The position numbers and the translations under genes are program-made. Shown piece after piece: positions 53,107 through 59,987 of a stretch of DNA of 59,987 nucleotides. The stretch's first letter is position 1, and each line of letters starts with the position of its first letter. This DNA comes from Saprospiraceae bacterium (lineage in GTDB: Bacteria; Bacteroidota; Bacteroidia; Chitinophagales; Saprospiraceae): positions 1-59,987 of the forward strand of contig JAEUUP010000083.1 in NCBI GenBank assembly GCA_016787525.1, given 5' to 3'. Under the pieces are notes generated by a model, which saw only the letters and a list, made by a program, of their open reading frames with translations, searched no databases and had not been told where the DNA came from.

Positions 53107-54570
53107 TTATTTCACAAAAGTGTAATAATACTCTTCTGGAAAATCCTCATAAACCCCTGCCAATACCACTTTGCCCTTAGTGGTGGCAATGAGTTTGACG
53201 GCTTCATCGAGATTCATAATTGGTTTATCGTTGATGTGGGTGATGACAAATCCGATTTCCATATTTTTATTTTCAATCAAACTGCCTTTGTCAATACTGA
53301 CCACTTTCACACCTTTTGCACCAATTTTTCGTGTTTCTTGTTGCGTCAAAGGTCTGATATTGCTAATGCCAATTTTTTTGAATGCATCAATATTGCCATC
53401 AAACTTTTCGGGTGCAATCAAGGCTGTGCCGTTGCTTTTGTTGCGCAGTTTGATGTTGGCAATCCCTCTTTGCCCTTTGCGGATATACTCGATTTGTACT
53501 ACTTCACCTGGTGTGTGTCGCCCGACTTGCTCCAACAACTCGGCTTTGTTTTTGATTTTTTGACCATCAATGCCAATGATAATGTCGCCTTGTCGCATAC
53601 CTGCTTCTTCGGCAGCACTTTTGAGATTGACTTTGAATACAAAAACGCCATTCATCGAATTGTAATCCGCTGACCGAGCCATTGACGGCGACAAATCATT
53701 GATTTCGACCCCTAAAAAGCCGCGTTGTACAACACCGTAGTTTTTCAAATCACGAATAACCTTCATCGCTAAATTGACAGGTATGGCAAACGAATAACCT
53801 TCGTAACGTCCTGATTTTGTGATGATGGCCGTGTTGATACCCACCAACTCGCCATTTGTGTTGACCAACGCACCACCTGAGTTGCCAGGGTTGACAGCGG
53901 CATCGCTCTGTATGAAAGACTCTATCGAGTAACTGTCTTCCAAAATATTGATGCTGCGACCTTTAGCCGATACAATGCCCGCCGTGACCGTAGATTCTAA
54001 ATTGAACGGATTGCCAACAGCCAGCACCCACTCGCCGACACGAATGCTGTCCGAATTGCCAAAGCGAACAGGTTGCAAACGTTGAGCATCTACTTTTATC
54101 AAAGCCAAATCGGTGGAAGGGTCAGAGCCGACAATTTTAGCATTATACTCACGTTTGTCGTCCAAGGTTACTTGAATATCTGTGGCATCAGCAACGACAT
54201 GATTGTTTGTCACGATGTATCCATCAGCCGAAATGATAACACCTGAGCCTGTGGACGCACCGACGATGCCATCGTTCCAAAAGTTGTCAGCACCACCGCT
54301 CGTCAACGCTTTGATATTGACTACTGAGGGGGTGATAGACTCTGCCGCCGAAATAAAGTTGGTCGGTGCACTCGACAAAAACTTGCGTTGTACAGCACCC
54401 GACAAATTATAGTCCGTGAAGTTCGCATAACGTGCATTCGACGCATCGCGCAACATGACCTCGCGAGGTGGCTCAAAATAATGCAGTGTTAATACTGTAA
54501 TGACGGCTGTTACCAATGAAGCACTGACAGCAATGAGGATTGTTTTGTGGTTGTTGTTCATCTCTATCAT
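53107..54570 (-). CDS. htrA: HtrA/DegP-family serine protease
   Basis: A 487-residue periplasmic protease-chaperone (a start three codons later at MNNNHK is also possible). Membrane anchor/signal about 10-30 (TILIAVSASLVTAVITVLTL); trypsin-like domain about 75-275 with the triad: His in VTNNHVVADA, Asp in STDLALIKV, Ser in NPGNSGGALV; two PDZ domains (about 285-380 GFLGVEINDLSP...GDIIIGIDGQKIKN, and about 395-475 ENKNMEIGFVITHINDKPI). It degrades or refolds damaged envelope proteins. The 10-mer is in frame as ITPSVVNIKA, a segment that naturally reads PSVV in this family. Confidence 0.93.
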   Translation of the reverse strand: MIEMNNNHKTILIAVSASLVTAVITVLTLHYFEPPREVMLRDASNARYANFTDYNLSGAVQRKFLSSAPTNFISAAESITPSVVNIKALTSGGADNFWNDGIVGASTGSGVIISADGYIVTNNHVVADATDIQVTLDDKREYNAKIVGSDPSTDLALIKVDAQRLQPVRFGNSDSIRVGEWVLAVGNPFNLESTVTAGIVSAKGRSINILEDSYSIESFIQSDAAVNPGNSGGALVNTNGELVGINTAIITKSGRYEGYSFAIPVNLAMKVIRDLKNYGVVQRGFLGVEINDLSPSMARSADYNSMNGVFVFKVNLKSAAEEAGMRQGDIIIGIDGQKIKNKAELLEQVGRHTPGEVVQIEYIRKGQRGIANIKLRNKSNGTALIAPEKFDGNIDAFKKIGISNIRPLTQQETRKIGAKGVKVVSIDKGSLIENKNMEIGFVITHINDKPIMNLDEAVKLIATTKGKVVLAGVYEDFPEEYYYTFVK

Positions 54571-54788
54571 CGGACAAAACTTTCTGTTATGCTAAATTTA
54601 TGATTCTCAAATCTATTCTGACTTTATCCTTTTCGACTCGTAAAAGTAAACCCAAAAACGGAATATTTCAAAATCTTTTATCTATTTTGATAATATTTTT
54701 GACAAAAGATCTATTACTGAATGGTTGGTGAATGATGAATACAGGTTGATGATTTTTTATTTTGGAAATAACTAAGCGACAATGATTT

Positions 54789-54959
54789 ATGGACTTTAGC
54801 GATGTCATCGAATTTTTCTTCTTTACCAATATTCTTTCACATACAAGCAATAACGAAATAAAAGGATTTTTTGTTATTACAATTGCGTATTTTTTTGAGG
54901 TCAATAAGCTGATAATCAATTTTTTAGGAAATATCTTAGAAACCCTTTTAAAATCTTAA
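54789..54959 (+). CDS. Possible 56-residue hydrophobic peptide
   Basis: Reads MDFSDVIEFFFFTNILSHTS then NNEIKGFFVITIAYFFEVNK then LIINFLGNILETLLKS. It is AT-driven and an opposite-strand ORF overlaps it, so it may be chance. In its favour, the stop TAA coincides with the first bases of palindromic element copy 5, as in three of the other copies. Confidence 0.25.
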   Translation: MDFSDVIEFFFFTNILSHTSNNEIKGFFVITIAYFFEVNKLIINFLGNILETLLKS

Positions 54960-55126
54960 TCAGAAAGGTTTAGACTGTTTTGTGCTGCGCACAAAAGCGT
55001 ATAGGAAAAATGACTTCAATCCTTTTTCTCTAAAGCCCGCCTTTCGTCTAAAAGACTCGCTCGGAGAACAAAGCGAGAGACCGTAGGTATAAAGAGATAG
55101 TGACGTTTAAAACAGCTTCTTAGTAG
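54957..55126. repeat. Cloverleaf palindromic element, copy 5 (decayed)
   Basis: Starts TAATCAGAAAGG (like copy 1), has the side hairpin TTTTGTGC/GCACAAAA (54978-54996), loses the long central stem, and ends GTTTAAAACAGCTTCTTA, which is the inverted left end of copy 3. It looks like a hybrid or deleted member. Confidence 0.6.
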
Positions 55127-55208
55127 TTCAAGTGAGTAGATGAATCCATAAAAAATTATTTTCTTGTTCAAAAAATTAATATTTTAGTCTGTTTATTTAC
55201 AAATCAAT

Positions 55209-55216
55209 TATATTTG
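55209..55216 (+). promoter_or_regulatory. -7 box for DUF1990-YndJ pair
   Basis: TATATTTG fits TAnnTTTG, 59 bases before the ATG at 55275. Confidence 0.5.
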
Positions 55217-55274
55217 TATTAACTTTACTACTGAAACTTTTGTTACTTCTTTTTGTTCTAACAATAAAAAGAAA

Positions 55275-55853
55275 ATGGCAAATCTGTTTCAATTAGCTCT
55301 ACCCAATTCCAAAACACTCGATACAATCATCGAGCAACAGAAAAACGCTAAACTCAACTACTCAAAAGACAATCTATCAGGCTTTGACTTCGATAAAAAC
55401 CAAATTTATTTAGGGACTGGCGACAATGTGTGGCAAGCTGCCAAAAAAGCTATGACAAGTTGGGCAATGTTTCCAAATGGTTGGACTCGTATTTACTATC
55501 AAAATCCAATATTCACTGAGGGGGACATTGTCGTGTTGTGTGCAAGAGTCTTTGGTATTTGGTGGCTCAACGCATCGCGCATTATTACGGTTATTGACGA
55601 CGACCAACATTTTGGTTTTGCTTATGGCACATTGCCACATCATGTAGAAAAAGGGGAAGAACTTTTCCAAGTTTATCGCAATGAGCAAGGTGAGGTTTTT
55701 TATAACCTCACAGCTTTTTCAAAACCCAATTTTTGGCCTGTTCGTTGGACATATCCGCTTTCACGTCGTTTCCAGAAGCGATTTGTGAGAGACTCTTTAA
55801 ATAATGTAAAACTATCTACAAGTGAACGAATCAACGAGCCCTATTTACCTTAA
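55275..55853 (+). CDS. DUF1990-family protein
   Basis: A 192-residue protein of the DUF1990 family. Residues about 25-175 show the family pattern: LNYSKDNLSGFDFDKNQIYL, WQAAKKAMTSWAMFPNGW, GDIVVLCARVFGIWWLNASR, FGFAYGTLPHHVEKGEELF, FWPVRWTYPLSRRFQKRFV. No signal or membrane helix is clear. The function is unknown; DUF1990 genes commonly sit beside yndJ-type genes, and here the next gene starts 32 bp before this one ends, so they are co-translated. A near match of the 10-mer is in frame as FTEGDIV. Confidence 0.85.
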   Translation: MANLFQLALPNSKTLDTIIEQQKNAKLNYSKDNLSGFDFDKNQIYLGTGDNVWQAAKKAMTSWAMFPNGWTRIYYQNPIFTEGDIVVLCARVFGIWWLNASRIITVIDDDQHFGFAYGTLPHHVEKGEELFQVYRNEQGEVFYNLTAFSKPNFWPVRWTYPLSRRFQKRFVRDSLNNVKLSTSERINEPYLP

Positions 55854-56760
55854 ACTCACTTCGCCAATACACCCCCTCAGTATTGCGTTCAAACTGAGTA
55901 TAACTTTAACAATTGCTCTCTGCATTAACTCCAAACCCACACAATCCACTTGGGCCATCGTTATGGTTTTATTTGCAGCATTTATCTTAGTGCCTATCGG
56001 CTATGATTTGCTCCGAACAAAACAATCACAATTTTATTTAAATGCCGACGGCTTGGCTTGGCATCTGCCTTGCACACTTCTCTTGGCTTTTAGTTTCGTT
56101 TTGGAACGAGGTACAGTAGCTGGTATTTTCACGCTACCCTACATTGCTTGGTGCATCGAGGCTGTCTTGATGGGGCTAAAATTGAGTTCAAAATTCTCTT
56201 TTTGGGGCGTTTTTTTCACTTTTATATTCCTATCAGTGGGTGCATTTTGGTTGGTTCTCGACCGTTTTGACCTACAACCTTTGGGGTTCTCAAAGTGGAT
56301 TGTGATTTTGACAGGCGTTCATTTCCATTATGCAGGCTTTACTCTTATGACTGTTTTGCTGCTGTATCACTTCTACAAAAGTCAGCAAAAAATCACGACT
56401 TACCTCATTTCTGGAGTCACATTGGGGGTCATATTCACGGCTTTAGGTATCACAGCGACACAGATGGGCTATGGTTTGGGTTTAGAAACATTCTCTGGCA
56501 TCTGGATGGCAACAGTAGTGATTGGAGTAGGTTTGTTCTATATCCAAAACAGTTGGCACGAAAACAATCCCGTTCGCACTTTGTGGCTCGTAGGCAGCAT
56601 TTGTTTGATTTTAGCTATGGTTTTAGCGGGTTTGTATGCAGGTCGCTCTATTTTTCCGCTCGATGTACTCACACTGTCTTTCATGCAAGCCGTTCACGGG
56701 ACACTGAATGCACTCGGATTCGGCACATTGATGCTGATAGGTTGGGCTTTGAAAAAATAA
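55822..56760 (+). CDS. YndJ-family membrane protein
   Basis: A 312-residue protein with about eight to nine hydrophobic helices, for example WAIVMVLFAAFILVPIGYDL, WHLPCTLLLAFSFVL, FSFWGVFFTFIFLSVGAFWL, and a conserved-looking HFHYAGF segment (about 170) and GTLNALGFGTLMLIGWAL at the C-terminus, all as in YndJ-like proteins. It overlaps the DUF1990 gene by 32 bp in another frame. Likely an inner-membrane protein with unknown substrate. The 10-mer is in frame as HPLSIAF near the start. Confidence 0.8.
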   Translation: MNESTSPIYLKLTSPIHPLSIAFKLSITLTIALCINSKPTQSTWAIVMVLFAAFILVPIGYDLLRTKQSQFYLNADGLAWHLPCTLLLAFSFVLERGTVAGIFTLPYIAWCIEAVLMGLKLSSKFSFWGVFFTFIFLSVGAFWLVLDRFDLQPLGFSKWIVILTGVHFHYAGFTLMTVLLLYHFYKSQQKITTYLISGVTLGVIFTALGITATQMGYGLGLETFSGIWMATVVIGVGLFYIQNSWHENNPVRTLWLVGSICLILAMVLAGLYAGRSIFPLDVLTLSFMQAVHGTLNALGFGTLMLIGWALKK

Positions 56761-57063
56761 ACCTATTCTTCACTTCCAACTAAAAAACAAAGGTCTTACT
56801 TGCAAAATAAGCATTTTAGCCGAACATTTGTTGCTGATAGGCGTTCAAACAAGGTGTGTGTGTTGTGGGTGCAGTTGTTCTCACCCCTCAGTATAATATC
56901 GTTTTGTAGAGGATTATGAATGACGAACAAAGATTTTTTATTTTTGACGTGTTTGGCTATCAATGATTTACAATCTGATTGGAACACCTATACATAAGAC
57001 TATTCTGCAAAACTTATTCAATCCATGCAATCTGTGATACTCAGCTAAAACACTGGTCAATAC
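56761..57063. other. Gap after YndJ gene
   Basis: About 300 bp. It holds one 10-mer (56884) and a segment (56927-56975) similar to 54750-54795. Minus-strand readings of both give related peptides (KN.K.LFVIHNPLQN and KNHQPVFIIHQPFSN), so it may be a decayed short repeat. No gene is supported. Confidence 0.45.
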
Positions 57064-57423
57064 ATGAAAGACAAAGTAACGCTCGCTTTTAAGAGCTTAG
57101 AATACGACATTGAAGATTATAAATTCTTTTACAACGAAATGACACCGCCACTGTTTGTCACTTCTGTCACGATTACTGTACCAAAGGATATTTTCCCACA
57201 CAAATTGGGCATCGGTCTGCCGCTTCAAACGGCTCTCGACAATGTGGAAAAAAACAACAGTGGCATGGTAAAATACATCAAAAAAGTCATTGAAGGATAC
57301 AGTGACCAACCACAAAGCGAACTCCTCGCCTTTGAATCACTGGAACACGACGGTTTTGATATGAAACAATACTTCACCTATATGCTGTCCGAAATCTCCA
57401 TGACTATCGAAAAAAAGCAATAG
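57064..57423 (+). CDS. Hypothetical protein
   Basis: A 119-residue soluble protein, acidic, no signal or membrane helix and no recognised family. It contains LAFKSLEYDIEDYKFFYNEM and FPHKLGIGLPLQTALDNVEK, then a helical C-terminus with LLAFESLEHDGFDMKQYFTY. Its end is 2 bp from the end of the converging TPR gene. It is a clean single ORF with normal codon use for the window. Confidence 0.6.
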   Translation: MKDKVTLAFKSLEYDIEDYKFFYNEMTPPLFVTSVTITVPKDIFPHKLGIGLPLQTALDNVEKNNSGMVKYIKKVIEGYSDQPQSELLAFESLEHDGFDMKQYFTYMLSEISMTIEKKQ

Positions 57424-57425
57424 CC

Positions 57426-58871
57426 TCACTGCCTCATCGCAGCATATTTGTCAAACAAAGCCTTGAATTGGTCTTTATACACCGTTTCTTGAATGCCTTT
57501 CCAACGCCTATTATTTCTATAATTCTCAACATTGGCTTTTGTCAAAGGTTTTTGGTTTTTCAAAGCCAATTCTAAACCTCTGAAAAACTGTGTCGTATCG
57601 CCAAAATGCAGCATGACTTCGGCATACGAATCGCAAATATTCCCATCCAATTGATTGGCATTCAGCGCATCTGTGATGTAGCGTTTCGCTGCCTCTGCGT
57701 TCTCCTGCTTGAGGTAGAAGTAGGCCAAGGTATTGTAGATGTACACGCTTTGTGGCATGATGGCACGCGATTTTTGGAAGTGTTTTTCAAGCACTTTGGG
57801 ATTCTCCAACTTGCATTGATTGGCCAGATAAGCGGCGTTGCAAAGCATCAATCCCATCACCTGTTTTTTGTCAAAATAAGCACTTCTCAACTGATTTTCT
57901 TTGCGTTCGGCTTCTTTTGCCGTCTGAAAAGCCTGTTTTGCGAGCGACTCGATGGCTGGAATATTGTCGTAGCCATAGCCCAAATGTGTGAATCCTGCCT
58001 TGGTCATCAAGATGCTTACCTCCATCGCATAGCCTGCAATATCTTTCGGATAACGTTGCCGCAACTCCTGCGCTTTTTCCAGCGCATAGTCGAACAGTTC
58101 AACACTATTGGTCGCAATGGCTTTGCTGAGGTATAAATTAGCCCAGTTCGACAAAGTTTGGATGTGGTCTTGGTCGGTGGCTTCGGGTAGGTTGGTTTGC
58201 TTGAAGTCCAATTCTGCCAACAGGGCTTCCGCCTCGTCAAATTGTCTTTTTTGAATCAAATAATTGACCAAATACTGAGGGGTCGTCTGGCGTGTCAAGT
58301 ACAATGCGGCTTGATAAAACAAAGAATCCAGCGGCGCATTTTCGGAAATAGAAACCGTCCGCAATGGCTCATCGGGCATCTGAATAAACATAGTCATTTG
58401 TGCATTCGCATTCACGATATAGCCCGTTATCAGCTTGTCTTCGATGCCAAACAGGGTTTTACCTGCATCAAACAGCCCTTTTATGTCAAAATCTTTGCGC
58501 TCGCTCCCATCAGCTATGCGCAATTGTGTTTTCAGACGCGCCTTGTCGTTCTGCCGACAGGCACTCGTGCGGCTCGTGCTGCTGTCTTTGGGGTAAATGA
58601 TTTGCAACATCTCCGAAATCACTTTCGCCACCACGGTCTCGCCACGATAACCTTGTCGCTCCATATCGGGTGGCACTGTAAAGGCTTTGATGACGTACAC
58701 ATCATTTTCTGACAGACTCCGAAACTTCCACACAGCCCAAACAATGAGCAATGCCACACTCAATCGCCAAGCAAAAAGCAATAGCGTGTTCGACTTTTTC
58801 GCGAATTTATCCAAAGATATGTCTCGAAACCACGTGATAAAACCCGTTAACAAGGTGCGTAATTTGTCCAT
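57426..58871 (-). CDS. Membrane-anchored TPR-like protein
   Basis: A 481-residue protein with one N-terminal helix (about 28-46, LLLFAWRLSVALLIVWAVW) and an outer part. Residues about 60-190 form a domain with PPDMERQGYRGETVVAKVIS; from about 195 TPR-like helices predominate (FDEAEALLAELDFKQTNLPE, YLSKAIATNSVELFDYALEK, IYNTLAYFYLKQENAEAAK). Likely periplasmic; function unknown. The 10-mer is in frame as TPQYLVN. It stands alone between converging and diverging neighbours. Confidence 0.7.
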   Translation of the reverse strand: MDKLRTLLTGFITWFRDISLDKFAKKSNTLLLFAWRLSVALLIVWAVWKFRSLSENDVYVIKAFTVPPDMERQGYRGETVVAKVISEMLQIIYPKDSSTSRTSACRQNDKARLKTQLRIADGSERKDFDIKGLFDAGKTLFGIEDKLITGYIVNANAQMTMFIQMPDEPLRTVSISENAPLDSLFYQAALYLTRQTTPQYLVNYLIQKRQFDEAEALLAELDFKQTNLPEATDQDHIQTLSNWANLYLSKAIATNSVELFDYALEKAQELRQRYPKDIAGYAMEVSILMTKAGFTHLGYGYDNIPAIESLAKQAFQTAKEAERKENQLRSAYFDKKQVMGLMLCNAAYLANQCKLENPKVLEKHFQKSRAIMPQSVYIYNTLAYFYLKQENAEAAKRYITDALNANQLDGNICDSYAEVMLHFGDTTQFFRGLELALKNQKPLTKANVENYRNNRRWKGIQETVYKDQFKALFDKYAAMRQ

Positions 58872-58986
58872 TGCAGTATTTCGGTTTGATAGTAAGAATC
58901 AAATTGACGGCGAAAATAATGCAATAGCTGGCACTTTTTTATAATTTTACCCCCTCAGTATTTTTTTCTAAAACAAAAAAAACATC

Positions 58987-59520
58987 ATGGCAAAACTCAA
59001 ATTATCAGATTTTAAGAAATTCGTTTCTCAGATGTCGGGTGACGAAGCCAAAGAAGAATTGATAAAATTGGCGGGCAAAATAAGCCAAGTTCAGGACTAT
59101 TACGCTCAAGAGTTAATGAGTCCACAAGACAGAAGGGTCGTCTTGGACAGTTACAAAAAGAAAATTTATAACCAGTTCTGGACAAGGGGCGGCAATCCGC
59201 GCAATACCAGCAATGCAGAGGTTAGAAAAATCATTACAGAGTTTGAGAAAATATCGGTTATGCCGACCGAAGTCATTGAGTTGTTACTTTACAGAGTGGA
59301 TTTAGCCATTGACCAAGCCAATCAATTCGGTGGCTTACCCGACAATGATTACAACGCCGCACTGAATGCTTATGAAAAAGCTTTAAAAATCATCGTCAAA
59401 GAACATTTGGAAAGTCAGTTCGCCAACCAATGTGAAGAAATCGCGAAATTCAGAGACAATATGGACTATTGGGTCATGGAACAGATGCAAGAATTAAACT
59501 CAAGCTACTTAAATATTTGA
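58987..59520 (+). CDS. DUF6155-like protein
   Basis: A 177-residue helical protein. It opens MAKLKLSDFKKFVSQMSGDE with a repeat of similar helices (EELIKLAGKISQVQDYYAQEL), matching the DUF6155 pattern, and continues KIITEFEKISVMPTEVIELLLYR. No signal or membrane helix. DUF6155 proteins are small and of unknown function in Bacteroidota. A 10-mer lies 27 bp before the start (58951). Assignment is by resemblance only. Confidence 0.6.
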   Translation: MAKLKLSDFKKFVSQMSGDEAKEELIKLAGKISQVQDYYAQELMSPQDRRVVLDSYKKKIYNQFWTRGGNPRNTSNAEVRKIITEFEKISVMPTEVIELLLYRVDLAIDQANQFGGLPDNDYNAALNAYEKALKIIVKEHLESQFANQCEEIAKFRDNMDYWVMEQMQELNSSYLNI

Positions 59521-59850
59521 TATTCCCCCCCTCAGTAAAGGAGTCCTTTCGGACAATAAAATATCAAAATAAGAATGAAAATCGCCCCCCGAAAGATTTT
59601 ATGATTGCCCCGAAAGATTTTATGATTGCCCCGAAAGATTTTATGATTGCCCCAAAAGATTTTATGATTGCCCCAAAAGATTTTATGATTGCCCCGAAAG
59701 ATTTTATGATTGCCCCAAAAGATTTTATGATTGCCCCGAAAGATTTTATGATTGCCCCGAAAGATTTTATGATTGCCCCGAAAGATTTTATGATTGCCCC
59801 AAAAGATTTTATGATTGCCCCAAATCAATGACAAAATGGGCAAAACAAGA
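59521..59850. other. Gap holding minisatellite
   Basis: About 330 bp between the DUF6155-like gene and the IS end. It holds one 10-mer (59528) with a C7 run and the 21-bp array; no gene is supported although all frames along the array stay open. Confidence 0.6.
59587..59821. repeat. 21-bp tandem repeat, about eleven units
   Basis: Unit GAAAGATTTTATGATTGCCC (plus one base), with only a C(C/G)(A/G)AAAG variation. The 21-base period is a multiple of three, so ORFs with DFMIAPK or GNHKIF(R/W) repeats run through both strands. No spacers. It ends about 30 bp from the transposase left end. Confidence 0.95.
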
Positions 59851-59987
59851 GAGTGTTCACAAAACTGTGTCAATACAAAATCTAATTACCTTTGTAAATG
59901 GAAAAGACATTTAATTTTGAGCACTACAAGAGCGAAGCAGTATCAGGACTGCTGAATGGTCAGCCGTTAACAGGAAAAGACGGAGTA
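59851..59987 (+). mobile_element. Left end of an IS256-like element
   Basis: GAGTGTTCACAAAACTGTGT (59851-59870) resembles the terminal inverted repeats of IS256-family elements and lies about 28 bp before the transposase start. A TACCTTTG promoter-like box is at 59887-59894. The element continues beyond the window. Confidence 0.5.
59898..59987 (+). CDS. IS256-family transposase, 5' part
   Basis: The first 30 codons, MEKTFNFEHYKSEAVSGLLN then GQPLTGKDGV, cut by the window end. This opening (FNFE-YK-EA...L..G..L.GKDGV) is the usual start of Bacteroidota IS256-like transposases, whose DDE catalytic core would follow. Confidence is limited by the short stretch seen. Confidence 0.6.
   Translation, partial: MEKTFNFEHYKSEAVSGLLNGQPLTGKDGV

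Larger units (their letters stand above)
54571..55274. other. AT-rich gap with small ORF and decayed element
   Basis: About 700 bp between htrA and the DUF1990 gene. It holds a possible 56-codon ORF (54789-54959), a decayed cloverleaf element (54957-55126) and a promoter box at 55209. Segment 54750-54795 resembles 56927-56975 over about 45 bases. No other gene is visible. Confidence 0.6.
357..59537. repeat. Dispersed 10-mer family CCCCTCAGTA, about 58 exact copies
   Basis: Plus-strand CCCCTCAGTA starts at 1881, 3053, 4259, 5167, 5455, 7108, 8875, 11217, 14083, 15593, 18967, 22381, 22851, 23048, 24028, 25498, 26361, 32723, 35758, 39497, 40335, 42594, 43656, 45360, 45733, 47475, 50744, 53069, 55873, 56884, 58951 and 59528. 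The reverse complement TACTGAGGGG starts at 357, 6025, 13058, 15243, 16757, 17274, 18821, 21350, 24561, 26643, 27819, 28535, 28737, 30097, 33074, 33649, 34712, 35108, 36245, 37918, 49401, 51081, 52322, 53039, 54322 and 58273. Near matches lie at about 7397, 22016, 26926, 35949, 35989, 46488, 52930 and 55515. Flanks favour AC plus extra C before and T after. About 40 copies are in genes and 18 between genes. A random 10-mer would occur about 0.1 times here. The role is unknown; a DNA uptake sequence is the analogy I favour. Confidence 0.95.

Noticed and set aside
357-59537. Chi or FtsK-orienting (KOPS) site explanation for the 10-mer
   Set aside because: Orientation is nearly balanced (32 against 26) within one 60-kb stretch, whereas those sites are strongly strand-biased. 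Not excluded genome-wide.
59469-59873. Repetitive ORFs DFMIAPK (plus) and GNHKIF (minus)
   Set aside because: A 21-bp period without stops keeps frames open on both strands; a minisatellite, not a gene.
1-59987. tRNA or rRNA genes
   Set aside because: No tRNA-like cloverleaf with T-loop GTTCRA plus acceptor pairing and no rRNA stretch was noticed. A covariance search was not possible.

Overview
The window comes from a member of the Bacteroidota with roughly 40 % GC. The signs are a type IX secretion (Por) C-terminal sorting domain, SprB/PKD-like adhesin repeats, a TonB/ExbD cluster with a PstS-like lipoprotein and TPR proteins, DUF3098 next to uppP and truB, TonB-dependent outer-membrane receptors, and -7 promoter boxes of the TAnnTTTG type. 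Chitinophagia/Saprospiria-like relatives fit best, but the sequence alone does not fix the genus.

Layout. 1-12.2 kb: a small membrane protein, a 1.3 kb AT-rich gap, a 2,658-residue secreted repeat protein, a type IX-sorted protein and a small exported protein. 12.3-18.9 kb (minus strand): two paralogous TPR proteins, a PstS-like lipoprotein, TonB, ExbD and a DUF4349 lipoprotein. 19-27.8 kb (mostly plus): methyltransferase, M23 peptidase, aspartate kinase, DUF3098, uppP, truB, an alpha/beta hydrolase and gpsA, with one outer-membrane barrel gene reversed. 28-35.7 kb (minus): a TPR / TPR-AAA+ ATPase / TPR module lying between intact metH and a duplicated metH 3' end. 35.9-42.5 kb: palindromic and tandem repeats, small membrane proteins, an M43 metalloprotease and an outer-membrane receptor. 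42.5-51.5 kb: histidine kinase, a 59-codon RiPP-precursor-like gene, a PolX-type protein, a glycosyltransferase, ftsX, a truncated haemoglobin, a PASTA protein and ddl. 51.7-60 kb: MFS exporter, HtrA protease, DUF1990/YndJ pair, three poorly known genes, a 21-bp minisatellite and the start of an IS256-like transposase.

The outstanding signal is a 10-mer, CCCCTCAGTA, found about 58 times exactly by eye (about one per kb, both strands, 26 versus 32), against about 0.1 expected by chance. It sits inside genes of every kind, in all five stop-free reading frames, and is about twice as dense between genes, often at or inside terminators. At 53037-53080 two copies face each other and form a perfect terminator hairpin. 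Density, length, lack of orientation bias and terminator use resemble DNA uptake sequences of Neisseria and Pasteurellaceae; that role is a hypothesis. A second signal is a family of about 220-bp cloverleaf palindromes that begin exactly at the stop codon of the preceding gene, with compensatory base changes between copies.

Limits: everything was read by eye without alignment or database search. Motif counts may be off by one or two. Family assignments rest on recognised motifs, and domain boundaries are approximate.
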